From Pipra filicauda (lineage: Eukaryota > Chordata > Aves > Passeriformes > Pipridae), in NCBI RefSeq assembly GCF_003945595.2, contig NW_024104359.1, positions 1,341,501-1,405,500 of the forward strand: a DNA stretch of 64,000 bases, in the 5' to 3' direction. The number at the start of each line of letters is the position of its first letter. Position 1 is the first letter of the stretch. The notes under the pieces were generated by a model. The model did no database searches. It was not told the origin of the DNA and saw only the letters and a list, made by a program, of their open reading frames with translations. Positions 1-9,285 of this stretch are shown piece after piece. The position numbers and the translations under genes were made by a program.

Positions 1-633
1 GTTTTAAGAACACTGTTGGAATTAATATGGCTTTAATATTTTGACTCGTGTCCTCAAAATTCGCATCGATCCTCACATTTGGAGCATCACATTACCCTTC
101 ACTTAATGTTATGTACTTAATATATAAACACAGAGCAAGACCAGAGGGGGTCTCCTGTATTTTAGCACTCAGCCACCTGCTCTGACAAGGCTGTTGTTGA
201 GGCAGATGGCCCCGTGATGGATTACCTGGGACTCACCAATCGCGGCGTCTTCCCGAAACATTTGCACAGATGTTCGTAACGAGGTTTTCATGATTCCACA
301 ACACTTGCACATCCACAGAAGGAGGGGAAGTCCTTCTCTTGGGAAGTCACCCAGCCTGAGAAGTTTGCTGCTCTGGTGGCTCTGAGCTTTCATGACCCTG
401 TGACAGAGGACGGCCCGTGGTGCCCCAGCGGTGTCAAAACAAGCGCAGCCTCTTCCAGGGTCATTTGGTTTTTTCCCAAAGTTATATTTCTTTCCTGAAA
501 CACAAAGGCAAAGAGATCAAGTCTGCTGGGAATTATAGAAAATAAAGTAAAACTAGCTCTGGAATGTTTTTTTTTTGTTTTGCCCTGATGCAATTTTAGT
601 GCGGAAAAATGAAACGTGTCCTGATGTGACCAA

Positions 634-790
634 CACAGAATCATTGTGGTTGGAAAAGCCCTCAAAGATCATTGAGTCCAACCACTAACCCAGCACTGCC
701 AAGGCCACCATGAATCATGCCCATAAGTGCCACATCTACACATCTTTTAAATCCCTCCATCAACACTTTCTTCCTTCTACTTGAGCAAAG
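634..790 (-). repeat. CR1 LINE fragment
   Basis: Read on + it has the reversed CR1 3' signature: CACAGAATCA, then GTCCAACCACTAACCCAGCA, a CCACATCTACACATCTTTTAAA block and CCCTCCA. The orientation is minus and the copy is 5'-truncated. Similarity fades after about 770, so the right end is uncertain. Confidence 0.75.
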
Positions 791-1696
791 CTGTTGGAAA
801 GGGCTTTTCCAGCATGAGGGTACAGTGACCTCCCACACCTTCTCTCCCAAAAGCTTCAGACCTACCACAGGGTACCAGTGGATCTGAAACTTTATCTCAT
901 GCCAAACACCTCGTTATTTCCACTAAAATCCACAGTTGTGACACATTCGGGTGCTGTGACCCATTTTTGGGGCACACTGAACTTGTTTGCTCTGTAACTT
1001 CCCTCCCACAGATTCCAGTAGGTCCTGATGCTGGGCTCAATTCTTTCATTCCTGTTTTCACCACGTTGGATGAAATTGAAATCTGAAAACAGCAGTGACT
1101 TAAGATAAACCTTTGAACATCCCTGTGGCATTTTTCATTAGAGATGCTCCTTCTCTCGTGGATGTAGAAACTGAAAGCCTAAAATAAAGAGTGAGAATTG
1201 GGAGGACTGGGGAGAATTCCCACCTTTCAGGTAGAAATTCTACTTTAGAGATGCAAAGGAGCTCATTGATCCACCAAACTTCTTAGTTATTCACAGAGTT
1301 TGGGTGTGAGAGAACATAATATCATGAACTTCAATGTGCTGTTGGCAGGTGACCATGGGAATTCAAATATCCTTATTTTAAACAATTAGAGCTTTACTGT
1401 TCATTGGAAAGAAATGGGAAAAAAAGGTATATAGTCAATTAATTAATCATCTGCAGAAATCTGAGAAACCTAACTTGTAATTTAATTAGCTTTAAAAAGC
1501 TCACACAAGATGAGCTCTTTGCTGAGGCTTCAATTTTGACTATTTTCTTGCAAGGTAAACATCAGGCTGTAATAATGTCATGAAAGACATATTTTGTACA
1601 CATTAATCATATTTTATTGAACCTGATCCCCATATGAGACAAAATACTGAGTTATGTAATACCACAAGGAATTAAGAATACATGAACATTCAAAAG

Positions 1697-1717
1697 AAAT
1701 AATAATAATAATAATAC
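1697..1717. repeat. (AAT)n microsatellite
   Basis: About seven uninterrupted AAT units in the 5' flank. Confidence 0.85.
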
Positions 1718-1911
1718 CTTTATCTTTTAACTGGCTATATCTTCTCATTGGCTCTGATTTCTCCAAGACATTTATAAAAGTACAGACCATAATTGTGCTA
1801 ATAAAGAGGAAATTATACTGATCTATAATTAGAGTAATAAGGAAAAAGGCACAGCGGATCATAATTGAACCAATAAGGGGAAAATATAATCATGTTTAAT
1901 GGCTTATATGA

Positions 1912-2508
1912 GTGTTAGTGTCTCCTGTATACTTAATAAATTGGTATCTATTTTCCTGGTGTGTATCTAAGACACCTTTCCTAATATTATCAAATTACCC
2001 TTCAGATCCATTGTTGGGAACTTCTGCTCATCCTGGAAGGCACTCTGTGGTGAGGCTTCTTGGAATAATCAGAATAACAACAGAATTTCGGACTGGTCTG
2101 ACCATCAGCTACAATCGCCTGCAGCAACACCTCAGCTCTCTCCAGGTTTATTTAGGGTGTCCCTGGTTTACATCCATGGATATACAGAGGTGTGTGGGCA
2201 GTAAGAGCAATCAGTCTCGTACCAAACATATTTTCAAAAGGAATAAGGAAAGAGTTGAGAGGTGTAGCCCTTTATCCAGTGTGGTCACTGGATTTGGGCA
2301 TGAAAAGATGCTCTGCAAATTCAAAACAAAAGGCAGTGATTTATTTCCTAATATTCACAGTAGAATATCATGGCTGCAAGCCCCAAAGCTGAACATCAGT
2401 AGTTCTTTGCTGCCGCTGAGCTCCCTCTTCTGTGTTTTTATTTTTTACCTGAAAATTTCACAGCTTGCAGCTTTGAAGTTTTTTCCCTGCGAGTCCTTGA
2501 GCTGTTAA
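1912..2508 (+). other. Unassigned 198-codon open frame
   Basis: This is the longest ATG-to-stop frame in the window outside BCHE and it lies outside any repeat I recognise. The predicted protein begins with a hydrophobic stretch and ends with another (about residues 163-185). It has no motif I know, no visible promoter and no clear splice context. I did not recognise it as an exon. It may be a chance frame or the decayed remains of an unidentified element. Confidence 0.15.
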
Positions 2509-3502
2509 GTGTCCCCTTCTCAGCAATCTTACCCCTGTCTGCAATTTCACCTTTTGCATCTTGTGCAGCTCGAGTTTACTTGTTTTTCCTCACAGCTTTT
2601 TTTTCTCCCAACGTGGTGGTTTTCTCAGAGGTCTCAGCCAAGGTCACACAGATGCTCAGCGTGAAAATTCAGCCAGGGATCAGAGAGAGCTGAACCCTCC
2701 CAAGGGATTTTAGAGCTGGAGTTTAAAACAACCTCCCCACATCTTCACACAAGTGACATTACCTAGAGTTTAGCTATAATTTGCCTTTTGATTACCCTCC
2801 CAGCACTTAAAAAATAAGAATATTTCCTACTTTTACATAGTATGAGCATGTAAATATTTCCCTGGACATGCAGACACTTGGTATGTGACATCCTTTATTT
2901 TGAAGGGACATTTTCAAAGCTTTTCAGCCCAGCTATCCTCACAGGAGCCCAGGTGCTCTTCCAGAACTGTAGGTGGCTTGGAAGGGCAGGACCAGCTCTG
3001 GTGAATGGGGCTCTTTGTGTGCAGGTAGACCTTGAAAGCTCAGAGGGCTATGATCCTGTGATAACATGGAATGTGCATGACTTGAGATATTAATAATTTC
3101 AAAAAAATCTGCATATGCTGAAATAATATCCTGAAAGGCACCTAAATAATTAATTAAATAACAGCAAAAATATATTTTATAATATATATTGATTATGTAT
3201 TTCCATGTATGTTTATGTATTTATATATAATAACTATAATTCTCTAAACTTCTTAGCCTGATAAATATCAACCTTCCCTAGAGCTGACCTTGGCTTTCAC
3301 TTCTTAAGACACCTGGACAGACATCTCTTGTATCAAAATTCCTGTGACAGTGTGACACTGCTTTCACATACACACATGAAATAAGGAAAAGACACTTTTA
3401 TAGTTTGTAGTGAACTTTAAGAACCTTAAATGAAAAAATCATATAACCTCATAAAACCTCATTAGATAGATGGATGGAGATATTTCAAAGTAACAGAATA
3501 AA

Positions 3503-3570
3503 TATATATGTGTATGTATATATACAACACACACACACATATATATAAATATATACACACACACATACAA
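3503..3570. repeat. Compound (TA)n/(CA)n microsatellite
   Basis: Alternating purine-pyrimidine sequence mixing TA, TG and CA dinucleotides, about 70 bp, in the 5' flank. Confidence 0.85.
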
Positions 3571-4644
3571 TATTCCATGCACTGGTTTATACCTCCTTCC
3601 CTTTCAAGCTCCCAAAGGATAACTGAGAAAACAACGATTCTACACAGAATTACAAAAGGCATTAAATGTATTTAAGCTCTAATTTTCACCCAGGTATTTT
3701 TAGTAAGCTCAGCAATAACTAAAAGAAGTGTTTCCTTGCGCAGCACACAGTAGTGAAACTTTAATTTATATGTTAATTTTTTAATTAAAGGGAAAAAATT
3801 ATAGAAGAGGGTCTAGTTTTCTTTAAAAGTGCAGCATAATAGTCTAACATTAGACTGGAGGATAATAGTTGAGATGTCTAACAGCCCAACCACTCTTCCC
3901 TGAGGACACCCAGGTAACCCCAAGGCTGAATTCAGTGTTTTCTGCTGCCTCAGAAACAGCCTGAGACAGTCGATTCACTTATCCCAGGGTCACCTTGTCA
4001 CAAAGGCTCCACGTTTTGCATTTACTGAGGGTTCTGCCTGAGAGCAGGGTGTGTTTGGGTGCCCTGGGCACTGTAAAGAGGAGCAGACAGGGGTGAGGAG
4101 AGGGGAAGGCACAGCCCTGATGGCAGATGTAGGAAAAGGCAGACAATGCTGGAAAATAGACAAAGCCAGAAACTGCATTTTTAGTGTTTGAGTGTCCTGC
4201 GGTTTCTCTGCCGCTCAAGGCAAAGAGGTTTGAGAATGCAGTGGTTAGTCACAGGCATCTGAAATACCTTATTTAAAAGCGGCCTCTGACAAGATTTAGG
4301 GCTTGTGATTCATTCCTCTGATGTCATGGAAATGAAAGAAATGTGTGTCAGCTGGCCACGTCTCCAAAGGGGGTAAAGAGGCATCAGAGAAAGGCAGTGA
4401 ATGCACATCAGAGAACACTGAAATTGCCTTAATTTGAAGAGCATGATTTGGTGTTTCCTGCAGGAAACTGCACTTGAAAAGTTTTAATCAGCAAGAGTTG
4501 TCACTCGAGTTAATTCTGAATTAATCTTATTTTATAACTAAATATTTCTATTTGCATTGCTGACACAACAATCTTGGCTAAGAATTCCAAATTCCCAACT
4601 GGCAACTTTAATGGACGCTCCCATGCTGAAAGCTTAGGGATTTA

Positions 4645-4770
4645 TCACAGAATCATAGAATCCTTGAAAATCCTGGGTTGGAAGGGACCTTAAAGATCCT
4701 CCAGTTCCAACCCCTTGCCATGGTGGTTTAGGTTTAGACTGGGACGTGCTCTCTCCAGTGAGCTTGTCCA
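4645..4770 (-). repeat. CR1 LINE fragment
   Basis: The reversed CR1 3' end is seen as CACAGAATCATAGAATCC, then GGGTTGGAAGGGACCTTAAA and CAGTTCCAACCCCTTGCCAT. Minus orientation; the right end is diverged. Confidence 0.85.
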
Positions 4771-5689
4771 TGCAATACACCTAAAGGGAGACTGCAGAAT
4801 TACCCGGAGAAATGAAATTATCATGATTTCTTAAACTTTCCTCTGTTAAAACACCATTTCCCATTCTAGCTTTAAAAAAAACCAAAACACTTGTACTCTC
4901 CATATTAAGGTCTATAAACTTCACACTTAACTTTTTATTTCTGCTTTATTCCTCTTCTCTGCATTGCCAAATATTACTTTTGTGTAATTGAAGCAGAGCT
5001 GTAGTTTGATTATTAAACAGGGAAAGTAATTGTATTTGGCTGTACAGGGGGAAGTAAAGGTGCTTCATAGAAAAAAAAAAAAGAAACTTAAAATGTGGAA
5101 AAGTTGCTTTTTTTTCAGAGCAGAAGTTGAGGGCAAATGCTCCTGGGGGGCAAGAGTCCCACCACCAAGGAGTCACCTTCTAGTTTCATGGGGTGGCTCA
5201 GGGATGTGGGTTTGACAAGACAGTTTGTAGGGAGGGTGTACATAATTTATTTCTCTTCTCCACCCCTCTTCTCTATTCATTTGTACCCCAAAATATTTAC
5301 ATTTTAAAGACCCTCCACATGTTGTAGGACCTGACCTGTTGTTAAGCCTGGCTTTGTACCTGCAGTGTGGAATTCTGGTGGGAACAGCGTTTAGGAGGCT
5401 GGGGCAAAATGAGGGTATCAGGTGTCCTAAGCACCGTGGGTGATTTCCTGTTGGGAGCCCAAGAAGACAGAAATCAGCATGTGACACTGTCTGGGTCCCA
5501 TTTTTAACCCCACCATCAGCAGAGGACCACGCAGAGCTCTGCCACAGCCCTGATGGCAGCGAGTCAAGTGACACACCTGATGCTTTGCCAGTTGTGACAT
5601 GCCTGGGCAGAGGACACTCCTGTTTTATCTGCCACAGTTGCTTAAAACCAAAAATAACCGCTCATGTTACAGTGCAAAGTTTGCGGTGG

Positions 5690-5992
5690 GTAACAAAGGT
5701 GCTGATCTCGGGCAAAAAAAGCCCGGGTGGGAGAGAGCTCTAAGCAAAGACGGGCAGGATTTATTATATTTGCAATTCTATTTATCTTTCCAGCTCCTAA
5801 ACCAGCTGCCCCATGCAAAGGACACATCCCTGAGTTCCCCCAGCCCCCTGGAAGCTCCTGCCTGGTTTTGCCCAGCGCGGGTGTCCCTCCATGGCATTCC
5901 CACAGTGATCCCGTTATCCCGGGAGCAGATGCCGGGTGGGAAGCAGTGCCTGCCTGCAGATCAAGTTGCTGCTGCCAACTCTCGCGAGCTTT
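5690..5992 (+). promoter_or_regulatory. Likely BCHE promoter region, TATA-less CpG cluster
   Basis: The region just before exon 1 is visibly richer in G+C and CpG than the rest of the AT-rich window, with CpGs at CTCGGGC, CCCGGGT, GACGGGC, AGCGCGGG, TCCCGTT, CCCGGGAG, GCCGGG and CTCGCGAG. No TATA box is seen in the expected place, which agrees with the TATA-less human BCHE promoter. TCTCGCGAG at 5980-5988 matches nine of ten bases of the TCTCGCGAGA element found at many vertebrate core promoters, and sits where the human start-site distance predicts the cap site. The CpG enrichment continues through exon 1 to about 6300. Limits are approximate. Confidence 0.5.
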
Positions 5993-6130
5993 ATGTCAGA
6001 AACACTTGATTATAATGTCAGCACTGGCCAATTTACGGGCTTAAAGCAGCAGCTGCACAACTGCATTTCCCTGAGGTACCCAAAGATCCCGACTCCTAAA
6101 AACTTTTGTAGCTCTTGTAATAGAAGTGGG
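5981..6130 (+). other. BCHE: BCHE exon 1 (5' leader); 5' end approximate
   Basis: A strong donor (GGG followed by GTAAGT, GT at 6131) ends a segment resembling human BCHE exon 1 as I recall it. Shared landmarks in order are ATGTCAG (6015), CCAATTTAC (6028), AGCAGCAGCTGCA (6046) and CTGCATTTCCC (6062). My recalled human sequence places its two in-frame ATGs at the distances expected for the published Met-69 and Met-47 codons, which supports the recall. The start is set at about 5981 because the human cap site lies roughly 34 nt before the ATG equivalent to 6015. In the BChE frame a TAG at 6121 closes the exon, so no N-terminally extended BChE can be made from this exon here. Confidence 0.75.
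6015..6044 (+). other. Short uORF at the position of human Met-69
   Basis: The ATG at 6015 aligns with the human Met-69 codon of BCHE exon 1. In human, from memory, that frame stays open into BChE. Here it stops after nine codons (MSALANLRA) at TAA 6042-6044, next to an apparent one-base length difference from the human sequence. It lies in a different frame from the 5993 uORF and from BChE. A at -3 gives a moderate initiation context. Confidence 0.4.
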
Positions 6131-9100
6131 GTAAGTGATTCTCTCTTTCCATGTCTCTGTCTGCCAGGCAAATTTACAGTTCAGCTTGATTTGTACGGGG
6201 ATTGGGATCTTTTAAAGCGTTCTGCTCTGCCCATTTGTTGCTCTCCTGGGAAAACTCCCTCCGCTCTGGGAATGCGGCGTGTGTATCCAACCTCGGGATT
6301 ATTCAAGGGATCCTGGGCTAAGTAAATTAAGCTGAGCTAGAAATCACTTATTAATTCAACCATCTTTCCTATTTAAATAGTGATTTTATAGCCCCGTGTA
6401 TAGATTTTTTGGCTGGGTAAGGGTTTGCAAGGGGAGGAAACAGTCATTGAAATAAACAGTGTTCCCTTGCTGAATAAGAATGCAAAAGTAGAGTCTGTTT
6501 AACTTTTGCTGGAGGAAACTACTCCAGCAGCAGCTTTTTAAAATATGCAAATACATTGTAGGATATAACTATGCTGGGTTAATGTTGATGAACTAAAGCA
6601 ATTTCTGACCCTTTTACTCTCATAGTAATAATCAAGTCATGTTTGTTTTGCTCAGTGTGCTTTACACTGCTGAGTTTGGTTTAAAGCAGCATTAAAAACC
6701 TTATTAAATGTAATATTTGCCATGCAGTCGAGGTGTAATAATAATCCCCTGTCACTCCTTCTGTTAATATTGGCAGAGTAGCTTGAGACAAGTCCTTTCA
6801 TTCACTAGTATGAAACTGCTGTGTTTTTCAAGCTTGATCTGTTTCTAACTTTTTCTTTGAAATTTGCAGAGCTAATTTAAAAAGTACCCAACTGACTTTT
6901 TTGTTATTATTTTTTTTTCTTTCTAATATTCTTGTTTAAAACTTCTTCAGTTTCATATCTTGCAATGCTACAGTGTTTTCTTCCCATCCCATTCCTTTTT
7001 TAACTAACAGGAAAGTGCATGGGGGAATTAATTTTAATTACTATTGAGATAGTAAAAGCTTTAGAAACTTTAAAGCCTCTTGCTTTTCTTAGTGTTATTT
7101 TCTCTTTGTATCGACAATATTTGAAATATCTTATTATTTCCAGCTTGTTGTTGTGGTTTGACCCTGATCTTTCTTCACATGTTCAGTGAAGTGACAGCGT
7201 CAGTGAAGCAATGAATGTATAGAAGTAACTTCTCCCATCTCACGGTGGTATTGGGTGCTCAAATACCCAACTAGATCCCTAATATTAACATTCCTCTCAG
7301 TCATCCCAGTTGCCTTGGATGCCTTCATCCCTTCTCCATCCCTTTTCCATCATCATCCTTCTCCCAGCTCTGGTGGGTTTTCAGGATCTTGGGGGAAGAG
7401 TTTGGGTCTGGTTTCGCAGAGGGGCTGAGATGAGCCCTGGGGTGCTCAAAACCAGTGAAGTTTTAAGAGCAGATTCACTGAGCAAACCAGGTTATTTTTC
7501 TCTCCTCTCCTTCCGTGGCATCTCTTAAATCTTCTTGAGAAAATTTCAAAATTAAACACACCGTGTTAAAAAGTGATCCCGAGTGAGAGTGGAATCCGTG
7601 TCAGTTTGGCAGGCTGGAAATATTCAGCAGACTGGTTAAGTTATGCCAAATTCTCTCAAAGACAGTGGGATTTAGGCTTGAGTGTTTTAGCAAACTAGGG
7701 TAACTAAATACAGGCTCTTGCTTTGGTCCTTGTGGGGGTTTGGACTGGATTTCAGGAAAAGGTTCTTCCCTTTGGAAGGTGGTCACGCACTGAACAGGCT
7801 CCCCAGGGCAGTGGGCACAGCCCCAAGGCTGCCAGAGCTCAAGGGACAGGGTGGGTTTGTTGGGGTGTCTGTGCAGGACCAGGGGTTGGACTGGATGATC
7901 CTTGTGGGTCTCTTTCAACTCGGAATATTCTATGATTCTCAAAGGCCACAAAGGGAGAGGAGCTAAATGCCACTAACTGATGTGAGTGAGCCTCCTGTCT
8001 GTGCCAGAGCGAGTCTTGCTCACCCAAGCTCCTTGGGAATTGCTGGACCACATGAGTTGACAACTCACATCTCTAAAATTGAGCAAACAGGGGTCACTTG
8101 CAGATTTCTGCAAGTCAAGCTGAAGGTGGAGTGTGACACCAACTCTGTTGTCCCCATTCACCACCCTACCTATTTTTTTTTAACACAGCAGCAAGATAAA
8201 ACAACATGTTCCTGCTTATAAAATTTATCTATTTTCTACCTATTTTGATGAATGATAAAAATATCCTTGAAGATTCCCCCCTGCTCCTTTGGTGCTGTCT
8301 CAAAGTTAGGAACCTCTTTGCACAAAATATTCCCTTCCCCCCCCCCTCTGCATTTTCTTTCCAAGAACAGGCTAACAATCAGGAGGAGCTCAAATTAGGC
8401 CACAGCTGTATTTTCCATACAAATTGGCCTCATTCCTTTTAAGGACACAAATTCTCCTCATTAACAAAGAGTGCCCTGTTTAAAGGGGCAGGACAGAGTA
8501 CATGATGTACTACAGGGCAACAAGCGAAAAATAGAAGGGAGCTTTGTTGAGCATTTTCAGACATGTAAACCACAGAAATGGATTTATGCAAATAGTCTTT
8601 GTCTGAATTTTCACTTTCAAGAGGACAGTACTATGGTTTTATAGCATTTGAGGAGGTTGGGGTAAATCAGACTATTAGTACTTATATGTGGTATATAATC
8701 AGCTTTTATTCCTCCAGCTTTTAGATAATACTAATTATAGATTGGAAAGGTTCTCAGGAACCAATCAGTGGACAATATGTAAATTTTTAGGCATCATCTA
8801 CATGTATTCAAAGGTCCTTGATGTTTTAGCATTTTAATGTTCATTCTAAGTAGCAGAAGTTTGACTACTACTTTGTAGGACTCTGATGGTTGTAAACTTG
8901 CTTGAACTCCTGTAGAGAAACAAGATCTTGAAAGACATGACTCATTTAAGTCTTGACTGGCATTTAAGTCACCTGCTAACTGGAGTAATCAGAGCCTGTT
9001 TATATGACTTTACCTTCCCTGGTCTGGCTCATTCAGTTCTGTGCTTTTTAGCAAGAGAATTTTTTTGAAGTACTGACTAAATACACAATACCAAACACAA

Positions 9101-9280
9101 TCTTTGCAACACAACGGACAAACGAGAATTTATGGTTAAATACTTCTGAGCTTTGTGCAGCAGCACCATCTTGTTTCCAAAGCCCCTGGGATGGCCTACA
9201 CCCTTATTTAATAGATCATTTTGGCTCTGGTAGTAACATATTGCAACACTAATTCTGAATTTCTTTTTCGTGTGTTTCAG
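6131..9280 (+). other. BCHE: BCHE intron 1
   Basis: This 3150-bp intron runs from GTAAGT to TTTCAG. CpG-rich sequence continues for its first ~200 bp. It then becomes AT-rich, with an exact octamer ATGCAAAT at 6545-6552 in a repeat-free stretch (6480-6760) that could be a regulatory element. It holds a plus-strand CR1 fragment (7735-7940) and a C10 run at 8337-8346. Nothing else is recognised. Confidence 0.75.
7735..7940 (+). repeat. CR1 LINE fragment with 3' end
   Basis: Sense CR1 3' region: the AGGAAAAGGTTCTTCCCT block, the ACAGGCTCCCCAGGGCAGTG block, GGTTGGACTGGATGATCC and the terminal ATATTCTATGATTCT. It belongs to the CR1 type whose tail reads CCTTGTGGGTC. 5'-truncated, in intron 1 in the same orientation as BCHE. 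Confidence 0.9.
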
Positions 9281-9285
9281 GCATC

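Larger units (their letters stand above)
1..5689. other. 5' flank of BCHE, no gene recognised
   Basis: AT-rich unique sequence. It contains two minus-strand CR1 scraps (634-790, 4645-4770), an (AAT)n run at 1697-1717, and a TA/CA-rich microsatellite at about 3503-3570. An open frame of 198 codons at 1912-2508 resembles no protein I know. The stretch at about 4250-4570 is free of repeats, has homeodomain-type AT motifs and could be regulatory, but nothing in it can be named. Confidence 0.6.

Noticed and set aside
5599..6325. Three overlapping plus-strand frames of 105 to 136 codons treated as a separate gene
   Set aside because: They reflect the G+C-rich promoter and exon 1 region. Only the part of one frame from 5993 to the donor is worth keeping, as a uORF candidate.
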